Below are positions 16,767 to 25,561 of a stretch of DNA of 64,000 nt, in pieces; the stretch's first letter is position 1, and each line of letters starts with the position of its first letter. Source of the DNA: Microbacterium yannicii PS01 (lineage in GTDB: Bacteria > Actinomycetota > Actinomycetes > Actinomycetales > Microbacteriaceae); assembly GCF_000304335.1 (NCBI RefSeq), contig NZ_CAJF01000001.1, positions 62,001 to 126,000 on the forward strand. The letters are read 5' to 3'. Position numbers and translations under genes: made by a program. The notes beneath the pieces are model-generated. The model searched no databases, had not been told where the DNA came from, and worked only from the letters and a program-made list of their open reading frames with translations.

Positions 16767-17054
16767 CGTGTCTTTCCTTTTACTTTTCGGGCCGCGTGAG
16801 CGACCAGGGGCGCCGTTCCAACGTGTTCGGAACGGACGTGTGAGGTGCGCGGTGCGCGCAGGTGCCGGCGCGAGCCGGGTGGCGACGGCTGCCACCGCTC
16901 GGTTCGCGAGGTCGCGGGTCGCGTGCAGGCCGAGGTGCTCGCCGCGTGCACCGTGGGCTTCATAGCCGCGCGGGGTCACGCCGACGAACCCGGCGTACTC
17001 GCCGGCGCTGGTCGCGACGAAGACGTCGTCGTCGGCCTGGCGCCAGTCGAGCAT
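16767..17054 (-). CDS. Possible small ORF upstream of and in frame with csp
   Basis: In the csp frame, an ATG at 17052-17054 begins [20 protein letters not shown], and the next ~45 residues ([31 protein letters not shown]) have ordinary protein character. After that comes a low-complexity Arg/Pro-rich linker with no stop codon before the csp ATG. Either a small protein has lost its stop, or a 163-residue protein with a C-terminal cold-shock domain is made besides Csp. No good Shine-Dalgarno precedes the ATG. I do not recognise the family with certainty. Confidence 0.35.
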
Positions 17055-17289
17055 CGAGCGCGACGGGGAGGTGGTGTGGGTGACGAAGGTCAAGAGGTCT
17101 TTCAGGAGAAGATGCGCGGGCTCTGAGGCTCTAGCGCGGGAAGTCGAAGGAGAAGAGGAGGGGCCGGTTGTGCTGCGGCGGTCGGACGTCGGGCGGTCTG
17201 CTTCTCCACAGTGAGGCAGTGCATTCGACGCGGAGACCCGAATGGGCAATCGCCAGCGTAGCACGAGGTGACGTGTGACGACGACGTGG

Positions 17290-17319
17290 CCGTGGGGGCG
17301 CTGACGAGCGCCCCCACGG
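17290..17319 (-). terminator. Terminator of the osmoprotectant ABC operon
   Basis: CCGTGGGGGCGCT (17290-17302) pairs perfectly with AGCGCCCCCACGG (17307-17319) around a GACG loop, nine bases downstream of the binding-protein stop. Confidence 0.85.
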
Positions 17320-17327
17320 GCTCACCG

Positions 17328-18239
17328 TCAGGCGAGGTCGTTCTCGGCGAGCCAGTCCGCGGCGATGTCCTCGGACGAGCGCTCCTCCTCGGTCGACTGG
17401 ACGTTGAGCGCCACGAGGCCCTCCGGTGTCAGGGCCGCGCTCACCGCGTTGATGACGTCGGCGATCTCGTCCGCGACATCGGCGCCTACCACCGGCACCA
17501 CGTTCGAGGCGAGGAAGAGACCCTCGGGGTCTTCCAGGGTGACCAGGTTCTCGGTCTCGATGCGCGGGTCGGCGCTGTAGACGTTGGCGATCTGGATATT
17601 GCCGGCGACGAGTTCGTCGACGGTGGTGTCGGCCGTCGCCTCGAAGGCGACGGTGACGCCGTAGACCTCCTGCAGGCCCGTGGGACCGTACGGACGCTCC
17701 TCGAGCTCGGGTGCGCCTCCGAGCACCAGGCCCTCGACGCCGGCGAGGTCGCCGATCGACGAGAGACTGTTCTGCTCGGCGAACTCCGCCGTGACGTTGT
17801 ACGAGTCCTGGTCGGTCGCGGACGACTGATCGAGCACCGTCAGGCCCTCGGGAAGCGCCTCCTGCAGGGCCGCGTAGACGTCGTCGGACGTGGTCGCGGT
17901 CGCCGCCTCGTCGAAGTACTGCAGCAGGTTGCCGGTGTACTCGGGGAAGAGGTCGATCGAGCCGTCTTCGAGGGACGGCATGTAGGCGTCGCGCTGGCCG
18001 ATGTTGAATTCCCGCTCGACCTCGAAGCCGGCGCCCTCGAGCGCCTGCGCGTAGATCTCGGCAACGATCTCGTTGGAGTAGTAGGCCTGCGAGCCGATGA
18101 CGATGGCCGACGACTCCTCGGTGTCGCCGCCCGCGTCGCCGCTCTCGAGCGGGTCGCTCGAGGCGCATCCGGCGAGCGCGAGCGCGGCGACAGCGGTCGC
18201 GCCGAGCGCGAGCGACAGTCGTGTGCGTGTGATGGGCAT
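17328..18239 (-). CDS. Glycine betaine/choline-type ABC transporter substrate-binding lipoprotein
   Basis: Captures osmoprotectants outside the membrane for the importer encoded upstream. The 303-residue product has a signal sequence ending in the lipobox LAGC, then an OpuAC/OsmF-type domain (IVIGSQAYYSNEIVAEIYAQ, and SIDLFPEYTGNLLQYF typical of OpuCC/ProX-2). Last gene of the four-gene operon, 27 bases after the second permease. Preference among glycine betaine, carnitine and choline is not readable. Confidence 0.9.
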   Translation of the reverse strand: MPITRTRLSLALGATAVAALALAGCASSDPLESGDAGGDTEESSAIVIGSQAYYSNEIVAEIYAQALEGAGFEVEREFNIGQRDAYMPSLEDGSIDLFPEYTGNLLQYFDEAATATTSDDVYAALQEALPEGLTVLDQSSATDQDSYNVTAEFAEQNSLSSIGDLAGVEGLVLGGAPELEERPYGPTGLQEVYGVTVAFEATADTTVDELVAGNIQIANVYSADPRIETENLVTLEDPEGLFLASNVVPVVGADVADEIADVINAVSAALTPEGLVALNVQSTEEERSSEDIAADWLAENDLA

Positions 18240-18266
18240 TTCGGATCCTCCGGTGTTGTGGTGGGG

Positions 18267-18989
18267 TCAGGAAGGTTCGGGGACGGCAGGACGGGCGCGC
18301 GGCAGAGTAGATCGTCGCGTGCGTCGCGATTCGGTGCGCGGGACCGCGATGCGCGCCAGGACGGCGAAGACGCCGTCGAGCACCAGGGCGAGCACGACGA
18401 CCACGATCGACGCGCCGAGCACTTCGGCGATGTCGCGAGTCGCGAGACCTCTGATCATGAAATAGCCCAGGCCGCCGAGGCCGAAGTAGGCGGCGATCGT
18501 CACCGTCGCGACCACCTGGAGCGACGCGGAGCGGAAGCCGCCGATGAGAAGGGACAACCCGAGGGGCACTTCGACTCTGAACAGGATCTGCCAGCGCGTC
18601 ATTCCCATCGCGCGGCCGGCGTCGATGACCGTCCGGTCGATCGCCTCGATGCCGGCATAGGCGCCCGCGAGGATCGAGGGGATCGCGAGCAGCACGAAAG
18701 CGACCATCGCCGCCTCGGTCTTCAGCGTCACGCCGATCAGCAGCACGAGCAGCGCCACCAGTCCGAGCGCGGGCAGCGCCCGGGCGGCTCCCGAGAGGAA
18801 GACGGCGATCTCGCGCCCCTTCCCGGAATGGCCGATGAGCCAGCCGAGAGGGACGGCGATGACGGCGGCGATGAGCACCGCGAAGAACGTGAAGGCCAGG
18901 TGCTGGAGAATGGCCTGAGGCAGGGTGAGCGATCCGGTCAGCCGCTCGGGAGAGAAGATCCACGCGATCGCGTCGATGAACAGGTTCAC
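18267..18989 (-). CDS. Osmoprotectant ABC transporter permease (second)
   Basis: Inner-membrane channel subunit of the OpuC-like importer, 240 residues from the GTG at 18987-18989, whose bases overlap the stop of the preceding permease (GTGA). Five to six hydrophobic spans. The coupling loop is in the conserved segment AIDRTVIDAGRAMGMTRWQILFRVEVPLG. The Arg-rich tail is cytoplasmic. Open frame upstream of the GTG is the shadow of the other permease. Confidence 0.9.
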   Translation of the reverse strand: MNLFIDAIAWIFSPERLTGSLTLPQAILQHLAFTFFAVLIAAVIAVPLGWLIGHSGKGREIAVFLSGAARALPALGLVALLVLLIGVTLKTEAAMVAFVLLAIPSILAGAYAGIEAIDRTVIDAGRAMGMTRWQILFRVEVPLGLSLLIGGFRSASLQVVATVTIAAYFGLGGLGYFMIRGLATRDIAEVLGASIVVVVLALVLDGVFAVLARIAVPRTESRRTRRSTLPRARPAVPEPS

Positions 18990-19672
18990 GCTGTCACCGC
19001 CCCTCGACGTGCTGCCCGTCTTCTCGCCTGCCGCGGTGCGGTGCGCCGTACCCACGGCATGAGCACGCGGCCGAGCAGGACGAGCAGCAGGTCGATGATG
19101 AGAGCGATGACCACGACCGCGACGACACCGGCCAGCACCTCGCCGATGATCCGCCGCTGCGACCCGTTCGTGAAGAGATAGCCGAGGTTGGTCACCCCGA
19201 CGATCGCCCCGACGGTGGCGAGCGAGATCGTCGACACGGCGGTGACCCGTAGTCCCGACATGATCACGGGGCCGGCGAGCGGGAAGTCGACGGTCCAGAA
19301 TCTGCGCCACGGGCCGAAGCCGACCGCGACCGCGGCTCCGCGGGTGGTGGCGTTCACCGAAGCCAGGCCGTCCGTGACCGAGCGCGTCATGATCGCGACC
19401 GCGTACACCGTGAGAACGGCGATCAGCGTGATCTCGGACCGGAGCGGGAACCCGATGACGACTGCCATCACCGGCAGCAGCGCGAAGGACGGGATGGTGT
19501 AGAGCAGACCGACCACCGTGAGGACCGGCCCGCGCAGTCTCGTGTAGCGGAACGCGGCCCAGCCGATCGGCAGGGACACGACGAACCCCAGGATGATCGC
19601 GATGCTGCTCTGACGGAGGTGATCCACCGTCAGCTCGCCGATCAGGTCGAGGTTGTCGAGGACCCAGTTCAC
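18986..19672 (-). CDS. Osmoprotectant ABC transporter permease (first)
   Basis: Partner permease of 228 residues, GTG start overlapping the ATPase stop as GTGA. It has the OpuCB-type opening (RQSSIAIILGFVVSLPIGWAA), YTIPSFALLPVM, and the coupling segment ATTRGAAVAVGFGPWRRFWTVDFPLA. Five to six membrane spans. It forms a heterodimer with the second permease. Confidence 0.9.
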   Translation of the reverse strand: MNWVLDNLDLIGELTVDHLRQSSIAIILGFVVSLPIGWAAFRYTRLRGPVLTVVGLLYTIPSFALLPVMAVVIGFPLRSEITLIAVLTVYAVAIMTRSVTDGLASVNATTRGAAVAVGFGPWRRFWTVDFPLAGPVIMSGLRVTAVSTISLATVGAIVGVTNLGYLFTNGSQRRIIGEVLAGVVAVVVIALIIDLLLVLLGRVLMPWVRRTAPRQARRRAARRGAVTA

Positions 19673-20493
19673 GCGGTGTCCTCCACGAGGACGCCCTGGG
19701 TGCGTCCGGCGCCGTCGACCAGGACGGTGCCGCGCTCCGTTTCTTTGCGGTGCAGCGCCCGTGCGCCGCGTTCGGCCCCGATGAAGCTGGCGACGAAGTC
19801 GCTCGCAGGATTCTCGATGATCTCGCTCGGCGTGCCGACCTGGGCGATGTGCGCGCCCTTCTCCAGGATCACGACCTGGTCGCCCAGCAGGAACGCCTCA
19901 TCGATGTCGTGGGTGACGAAGACGATGGTCTTGTCGAGCTCCTCCTGCAGGCGCAGCGTCTCGGTCTGCAGCTCTGCGCGCACGATCGGGTCGACGGCGC
20001 CGAACGGCTCGTCCATGAGGAGGATGTTCGGATCGACCGCGAGTGCCCGTGCCACGCCGACGCGCTGCTGCTGTCCGCCCGAGAGCTGGCTGGGATACCT
20101 CGGCGCGAGCGCTCGGTCGAGGCCGACGACATCCATGAGCTCCTGCGCCCGCTCGCGCGCACGCGCGCGCGGAACGCCCGACAGCACCGGAACGGTCGCG
20201 ATGTTGTCGATGACCGAGAAGTGGGGGAGCAGGCCCGCGTTCTGCAGCACGTAGCCGATCCCGCGGCGCAGCGTGACCGGGTCGCGATCCGCGATCGGCT
20301 CGTCGTCGATCGTGATCTGCCCTGCCGTCGGCTCGACGAGGCGGTTGATCATGCGCAGGAGCGTCGTCTTGCCGCACCCTGATGATCCGACGAAGACGGT
20401 CGTCTTGTGAGCCGGGATGATGAGGCTGAAGTCGTCGACCGCGAGCGTGCCGTCGGCGAACCGCTTCGAGACCGCGCGGAATTCGATCGCCAT
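19669..20493 (-). CDS. Osmoprotectant ABC transporter ATP-binding protein
   Basis: Energises the importer. From the ATG at 20491-20493 (MAIEFRAVSK), which has AAAGGA upstream, the product is 274 residues. Walker A is GSSGCGKTT, Q-loop VLQNAGLLP, signature LSGGQQQR, Walker B ILLMDEPFGAVDP, and the H-loop THD. Beyond the core (~residue 235) there is only a short extension with no CBS domains, so ionic-strength sensing by a CBS pair, as in OpuA, is not expected. First gene of the operon, divergent from the flavoprotein gene. Confidence 0.93.
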   Translation of the reverse strand: MAIEFRAVSKRFADGTLAVDDFSLIIPAHKTTVFVGSSGCGKTTLLRMINRLVEPTAGQITIDDEPIADRDPVTLRRGIGYVLQNAGLLPHFSVIDNIATVPVLSGVPRARARERAQELMDVVGLDRALAPRYPSQLSGGQQQRVGVARALAVDPNILLMDEPFGAVDPIVRAELQTETLRLQEELDKTIVFVTHDIDEAFLLGDQVVILEKGAHIAQVGTPSEIIENPASDFVASFIGAERGARALHRKETERGTVLVDGAGRTQGVLVEDTA

Positions 20494-20653
20494 GCTGTCC
20501 TTTCGGCGGGCTTCCCAGAAAACCACACCTCACCGACATCGCGCCCGAGTTGGCCGGATGTTGACACGGTGTGACCGTTGTGTGATGTTCGGCGCCCGGC
20601 TCCCGGCGGATTGCCGTTCGTCACGGGCGGCCCGGGCAAGTACCGTGAACGCC

Positions 20654-22072
20654 ATGAGCACACGAGAGTACGACCTCGTCGTCATCGGAGCCGGCCCGGT
20701 CGGAGAGAACGTCGCGGACCGGGCGACGCAGGGCGGCCTGTCGGTCGTCATCGTGGAGAGCGAGCTCGTCGGCGGAGAGTGCTCGTACTGGGCGTGCATG
20801 CCGTCCAAAGCACTGCTGCGCGCGGGCTCGGCGCTGAGGGCCGCGCGCGATGTGGAAGGGGCGGCGCAGGCCGTCACGGGCACCGTGGATGTCGCCGCGA
20901 CACTGAAGCGGCGAGATGCCGTCGTGCACGAGTGGAACGACTCTTCGCAGGCCGAATGGCTCGCCTCGGCCGGCATCGATCTTGTTCGCGGCCACGGGCG
21001 CATGACCGCGGAGCGCGAGATCGCGGTCGCCCACGCGGACGGCACCGAGACGACGCTTCGGGCGCGTCACGCGGTCGCGATCGCGACGGGAACGGCGGCC
21101 CTCCTGCCCGACATCCCCGGTCTGCGTGACGCGCAGCCGTGGACGAGCCGTGAGGCGACCGGGGTGCGCGAGGTTCCCGCGTCGCTGGCGATCCTGGGAG
21201 GGGGCGTCGTCGGAAGCGAGATGGCGACGCTGTTCTCATCGTTCGGCACGCAGGTCACCGTCATCGCGCGATCCGGACTGCTGGGCGGCGTGGAGCCGTT
21301 CGCGGGTGAGGCGGTGGCACGGGCGCTGACGGATGCCGGAGCCGACGTGCGCACCGGTGTGCAGGTGGAGCGGGTCGAGCGCGACGATGCGGGCCAGGTC
21401 GTCCTGGCGCTGTCGGACGGGTCGGAGGTGCGTGCGGACGAGATCCTCGTGGCGACCGGGCGCGTCCCGCGCACCGGGGATGTCGGGCTCGAGCACGTGG
21501 GCGGAGAGCCCGGCGCGTGGCTCGACGTCGACGACACCCTTCGCGTCCGAGGGTTCGACTGGCTCTATGCGGTGGGCGACGTCAACCACCGGGTGCTCCT
21601 GACGCATCAGGGCAAGTACCAGGCGCGCGCCGCGGGCGACGTCATCGCCGTGCGTGCTCGCGGAGGTGACGTGGACGACCGGCCGTGGGGGAAGCACGTG
21701 GCCACCGCAGATCACTCCGCCGTGCCGCAGGTCGTCTTCACCGAGCCCGAAGTGGCGTCGGTAGGGCACACCGAGGCGTCCGCACGCCAGGCGGGCATCG
21801 GCATCCGGGTTCTCGACTACGACCTCTCGTGGGTCGCCGGAGCGAGCACGCATGCCGACCACTACCGCGGTCAGGCGCGCGCGATCGTCGACGAACAGCG
21901 CCAGGTGATGATCGGGGCCACGTTCGTCGGCCCCGACGTCGCCGAGCTCCTCCACGCCGCGACCGTCGCGATCGTGGGCGAGGTGCCCATGGATCGACTC
22001 TGGCACGCGGTGCCGTCGTACCCGACGCTCAGCGAGGTCTGGCTGCGCTGGCTCGAGGCCTGGGGCCGCTGA
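20654..22072 (+). CDS. Class I pyridine nucleotide-disulfide oxidoreductase (FAD)
   Basis: FAD/NAD(P)-dependent flavoprotein of 472 residues, related to dihydrolipoamide dehydrogenase and mercuric reductase. The FAD site is VVIGAGPVGENVA, the redox-disulfide region ECSYWACMPSKALLR, the NAD(P) site LGGGVVGSEMAT, and the second FAD motif YAVGDVNH. The C-terminal dimerisation domain carries HAVPSYPT in place of the lipoamide-type H-x-HPT, so the acid-base histidine arrangement is non-standard and the substrate is open. It starts at the ATG 20654; a TACCGT box lies just upstream, suggesting a leaderless transcript. Confidence 0.85.
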   Translation: MSTREYDLVVIGAGPVGENVADRATQGGLSVVIVESELVGGECSYWACMPSKALLRAGSALRAARDVEGAAQAVTGTVDVAATLKRRDAVVHEWNDSSQAEWLASAGIDLVRGHGRMTAEREIAVAHADGTETTLRARHAVAIATGTAALLPDIPGLRDAQPWTSREATGVREVPASLAILGGGVVGSEMATLFSSFGTQVTVIARSGLLGGVEPFAGEAVARALTDAGADVRTGVQVERVERDDAGQVVLALSDGSEVRADEILVATGRVPRTGDVGLEHVGGEPGAWLDVDDTLRVRGFDWLYAVGDVNHRVLLTHQGKYQARAAGDVIAVRARGGDVDDRPWGKHVATADHSAVPQVVFTEPEVASVGHTEASARQAGIGIRVLDYDLSWVAGASTHADHYRGQARAIVDEQRQVMIGATFVGPDVAELLHAATVAIVGEVPMDRLWHAVPSYPTLSEVWLRWLEAWGR

Positions 22073-22084
22073 CGCTCGGCCGCA

Positions 22085-22693
22085 TCAGCTCGGCGGCGCG
22101 GGGTAGGGACGCTCCTTCAGCAGGGTCGCGAGATGCGCGGCATTGCCTGCGAGCGTGCCGATCGTCGACTCGACCTTCTCGGGCGTGGCCGTGAGGTCCT
22201 TGTAGTCCGTCGTCTTCATCGCCTCGCCGTTCCAGTACACCCCGCCCTGCGACGGGATGCTGAAGCCCACATCGCCCAGCGCCTGGTACAGATCCGCGGT
22301 GATCCCGTGGGCACCGTCCTCATTGCCCACCACGACGGTGACGGCGACCTTGCCGGCCAGGATCGCGCGGCCCTCGTCGTCCGTCTCGGAGAGCTCGGCG
22401 TCGAGCCTCTCGAGCACCCGCTGCGCGACGCTCGACATGTGACCCACCCAGGTGGGCGTCGCGAAGACGAGGATGTCGGACGCCATGAGCTTCTCGCGGA
22501 TCTGCGGCCACTGGTCGCCGTCGCCCATGTCGGCCTCCACGCCGGGTCTCACATCGAAGTCGACGACGCGCACCTGTTCGCCGGTCACGTCGTGCCCGGC
22601 CAGGGCATCGAGCACCTGCTGCGCCATCAGCTCCGAGCTGGAAGCGGCGGGCGAGGGCTTGAGGGTGCAGTTCAGGGCGAGTGCGCGGAGCAT
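22085..22693 (-). CDS. Flavodoxin-fold NADPH-dependent FMN reductase family protein
   Basis: A 202-residue protein with the flavodoxin-like FMN-binding pattern: LNCTLKPSPAASSSELM (phosphate loop), FATPTWVGHMSSVAQRVLERL and VGNEDGAHGI. It belongs to the family of NAD(P)H-dependent FMN reductases/quinone reductases. ATG at 22691-22693 with AAGGAT upstream; the longer open frame is not protein-like. It converges on the flavoprotein gene with a 12-base gap. Confidence 0.85.
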   Translation of the reverse strand: MLRALALNCTLKPSPAASSSELMAQQVLDALAGHDVTGEQVRVVDFDVRPGVEADMGDGDQWPQIREKLMASDILVFATPTWVGHMSSVAQRVLERLDAELSETDDEGRAILAGKVAVTVVVGNEDGAHGITADLYQALGDVGFSIPSQGGVYWNGEAMKTTDYKDLTATPEKVESTIGTLAGNAAHLATLLKERPYPAPPS

Positions 22694-22857
22694 GGAGATC
22701 CTTTCGTCGTCGACGTTCGGCACGCTACGCACGATCGCTCCGTCGGACGAGGGCCTTGACAGCCCTCGCCGGCGGACCGGTCCGCCGGCGGCTGTGAGAT
22801 CACCGGGTTCGACCCCGCGCACGAGGACCACGCCTACGCTGGCGGCGAGGAGGCAAG

Positions 22858-23355
22858 ATGAGACATCCGCTGCCGGACCCGGTCGCATCCGGGCAGGAGT
22901 CCGTCTGGGACTATCCTCGTCCGCCGCGCATCGAGCGCGTCGCTCGCCGCGTCCGCATCATCCTCGGCGGCGAGCTGATCGTCGACACCGACGATGTCGT
23001 GCGAGTGCTCGAGACCAGTCATCCGCCGGTGTACTACCTGCCGATCGCGGCGTTCGCAGGCGGCGCGCTCAGCTCGGGAGCCGGCTCGTCCTTCTGTGAG
23101 TACAAGGGCGCCGCCCGGTACCTGGATGTCCGAGGCGGTGATGTCCTCCGCACCCGCGGGGCGTGGAACTATCCCGACCCGTCGCCCGGATTCGCGTCGC
23201 TTGCGGACCGCGCCGCGGTGTACCCGGGCCACATGGACGTGTGCACGGTCGACGGTGTGATCGTCGAGCCGCAGCCGGGTGGGTTCTACGGCGGCTGGAT
23301 CACTCCGGACATCGTCGGCCCCTTCAAGGGAGCGCCCGGTTCGATGGGCTGGTGA
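22858..23355 (+). CDS. DUF427 domain protein
   Basis: A 165-residue cytoplasmic protein with GAGGAGG before its ATG. It shows the DUF427 pattern: RRVRIILGGELIVDTDDVVRVLE, PVYYLPIAAF, FCEYKGAARYLDV, AWNYPDP and the tail segment GGFYGGWITPDIVGPFKG. DUF427 proteins have a small beta fold and no agreed function. It stands alone. Confidence 0.9.
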   Translation: MRHPLPDPVASGQESVWDYPRPPRIERVARRVRIILGGELIVDTDDVVRVLETSHPPVYYLPIAAFAGGALSSGAGSSFCEYKGAARYLDVRGGDVLRTRGAWNYPDPSPGFASLADRAAVYPGHMDVCTVDGVIVEPQPGGFYGGWITPDIVGPFKGAPGSMGW

Positions 23356-23463
23356 CGTCCCGCAGAAAAAGAGTTTCATGCAACTGCATCCGAAATGGCT
23401 CCGGCGCCGGAAAGCACTGTCATGGGGTGGTGATGGACCGCCCCCTTCATGAGGAGGAAGACA

Positions 23464-24294
23464 GTGCGAAAGACAGCAGCCGCCGGTCTCGCCGTCGGCA
23501 TCATCGCGGCTCTTGGGTTCGCGATGCCGGCATCGGCCGACACGAACGGATCCGCCCAGCTCTCGGTGCTCCACGGCATCCCCGACACCCCCGTCGACGT
23601 CTACGTCAACGGAGAGCTCACACTCGACGACTTCCAGCCGGGTGACCTCGCCGGCCCCCTCGAGCTCCCGGCAGGCGACTATGAGGTCGCTCTGACGGCG
23701 ACGGATGCCGCGGACGCGAGTTCTCCCGTGCTCGGACCTGCCACGCTCACGCTCGCCGCGGGCTCCAATTACACGGCTGTCGCACACCTGACCGAAGCCG
23801 GCGAACCCGGGCTGAACCTCTTCACCAACGACACCGCGACCACGGCTGCGGGCGAGGGCCGTCTCACGGTCCGGCATGTCGCCGCCGCTCCCGCGGTGGA
23901 CGTGCTCGCCGGCGGATCGCCGGTCGTCGAAGGGCTCACGAACCCGAACGAGGCGACGCTGAACCTGCCGGCCGGCACGGTCTCTGCAGCCGTCGCCCTC
24001 GCCGGGACCACCGAACCGGTGCTCGGCCCGACAGACGTGCAGATCCAGGACGGCGTCCTGACCATCGTGTACGCGTGGGGAAGTGCCGAGGACGGCAACC
24101 TCGCGATCGCGGCGCAGACCGTCACGGGGCTGCACTCCAGCCCTGACGGCGTGCCGTCGGGATCGGCCGGCTACCTCGCACAGCGCGACGCGTCGACCAC
24201 GTTCCTGATGATCGCGGGCGCCGGCGTGCTCGCGATCGCCGTGGCTGCCGGAGCCGTCACGGTCGTGCGGGCTCGGCAGGGAGCTTCGCACTGA
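23464..24294 (+). CDS. Exported DUF4397 surface protein
   Basis: Signal peptide with cleavage after ASA near residue 25, then two DUF4397 repeats (VLHGIPDTPVDVYVNGE and VRHVAAAPAVDVLAGG), then a C-terminal membrane span (FLMIAGAGVLAIAVAAGAV) with a positive tail. The start is the GTG at 23464, preceded by AGGAGGAA; an ATG five codons earlier is less well placed. There is no LPXTG-type motif before the span. First gene of an operon with sortase, sigma factor and anti-sigma factor; in mycobacteria and relatives such proteins belong to the SigK/RskA regulon. Confidence 0.85.
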   Translation: MRKTAAAGLAVGIIAALGFAMPASADTNGSAQLSVLHGIPDTPVDVYVNGELTLDDFQPGDLAGPLELPAGDYEVALTATDAADASSPVLGPATLTLAAGSNYTAVAHLTEAGEPGLNLFTNDTATTAAGEGRLTVRHVAAAPAVDVLAGGSPVVEGLTNPNEATLNLPAGTVSAAVALAGTTEPVLGPTDVQIQDGVLTIVYAWGSAEDGNLAIAAQTVTGLHSSPDGVPSGSAGYLAQRDASTTFLMIAGAGVLAIAVAAGAVTVVRARQGASH

Positions 24295-24977
24295 TGGCGC
24301 GGGGCACGTCGCGAGGCCTCCGGAGAGAGCAGTCGATGGTCTGCGTTCTCGCGGGAACGGTCCTCGCGGCGTGCCTCGTCGCCTGCACACCGGTGGGAGC
24401 GGGAGATGCGACGCCGACTCCCCGTCGCATCGCGACGGCGTCTCCTTCCGCTCCCACCCCACCCCCCGCGCTGCCGACGCCGACGATCGATGTGCCCGTG
24501 CAGTCGGGTGCGCTGTCGGCGCCGGCAGCCGCGGTTCCTCCCGTGCGGCTGCGCATCGATGCGCTCGGAGTCGACATGCCGGTGACCGACGTCGGGATCG
24601 AACCCAGCGGTCAGATGGAGCTGCCGGTCGACCCGGCCGTTGCCGGCTGGTATCGGTACGGGCCGGATGCGCTCAGCGAAGCGGGCAACGTCATGCTCGC
24701 CGCCCACGTCGACGCTCCCGACTATCCCATCGGGCCTCTCGCACGACTGCGGGAACTGGGTCCGGGCGCCGCCCTGTCGATCGACGCCGCCGACGGGTCG
24801 TCGCGCGGGTATGTGGTGGAGTCGCTCACGTTCTACGACAAGACCGCCCTGCCGACCGCAGAGCTGTTCGCCCGGGAGGGGGCGCCGGCGCTCGTGATCA
24901 TCACGTGCGGTGGACCGTTCGACCCCACCACCGGCCGATACCGCGATAACGTCGTCGCCATCGCACGACAGCAATGA
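24294..24977 (+). CDS. Class F-type sortase
   Basis: Membrane- or lipid-anchored cysteine transpeptidase of 227 residues. An N-terminal hydrophobic stretch ends in LVACTP, a possible lipobox. A Pro/Thr linker follows, then the sortase fold from about residue 80 (PVRLRIDALGVDMPVTDVG). The catalytic residues are His in LAAHVD, Cys in IITCGG and Arg in GRYRDNVV. The ATG shares one base with the DUF4397 stop. Substrates of class F sortases are poorly known; the neighbour lacks a classical sorting signal. Confidence 0.87.
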   Translation: MARGTSRGLRREQSMVCVLAGTVLAACLVACTPVGAGDATPTPRRIATASPSAPTPPPALPTPTIDVPVQSGALSAPAAAVPPVRLRIDALGVDMPVTDVGIEPSGQMELPVDPAVAGWYRYGPDALSEAGNVMLAAHVDAPDYPIGPLARLRELGPGAALSIDAADGSSRGYVVESLTFYDKTALPTAELFAREGAPALVIITCGGPFDPTTGRYRDNVVAIARQQ

Positions 24978-25561
24978 CGCCCGGAAGCGAGGACAGCGTG
25001 GCAGCGGATGCCGAGCCCGACGCCGAAGCGCAGCTGAACGCGCGCTTCCGGACGGGTGACGAGTCCGCGCTCGCGGAGGTGTACCGACGGTGGTCGCCCG
25101 TGGTGTTCACGTTGGCGCTCCGGTCCCTGGGCGACCGGGGCGACGCCGAGGACGTGACGCAGCGCACCTTCGTGTCGGCGTGGACCTCCCGAGCCTCGTA
25201 CGACCCCGACAAGGCGCGGCTGTCGACATGGCTGGTCGCGATCGCCCGCCATCGCATCGCCGACACGCACGAGTCCCGTGCGAAGGTGCGGGCCATCCAG
25301 GCGGAGATGGAGCGACTCACCCGCCCCGACGACCTGGTCCGGGAGGCCCCGGACCTCTCCGAGACCCTGCTCGTGGCCAACGAGCTGCAGCAGCTCGAGC
25401 CCGACGCGCAGATCGTCATGCGCCTGGCCTTCTACGACGATCTGACGCACGACGAGATATCGCGAAGGCTCGGGATGCCCCTGGGTACCGTGAAGAGCCA
25501 CATCCGGCGAAGTCTCATGCGGATGCGCGACCGATTGGAGGTGACCCGTGTCACACCTTGA
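24974..25561 (+). CDS. ECF sigma factor, SigK-like
   Basis: RNA polymerase sigma factor of 195 residues. Region 2 spans about 20-95 (ALRSLGDRGDAEDVTQRTFVSAW) and region 4 about 135-190, with the helix-turn-helix DEISRRLGMPLGTVKSHIRRSL. It overlaps the sortase stop by four bases and the anti-sigma start by 14, so the set is tightly coupled. It presumably transcribes this operon when released from the anti-sigma factor. Confidence 0.92.
   Translation: MTPGSEDSVAADAEPDAEAQLNARFRTGDESALAEVYRRWSPVVFTLALRSLGDRGDAEDVTQRTFVSAWTSRASYDPDKARLSTWLVAIARHRIADTHESRAKVRAIQAEMERLTRPDDLVREAPDLSETLLVANELQQLEPDAQIVMRLAFYDDLTHDEISRRLGMPLGTVKSHIRRSLMRMRDRLEVTRVTP

Noticed and set aside
23464-24294. DUF4397 protein considered as a standard LPXTG sortase substrate
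   Set aside because: No LPXTG or close variant precedes the C-terminal hydrophobic span.
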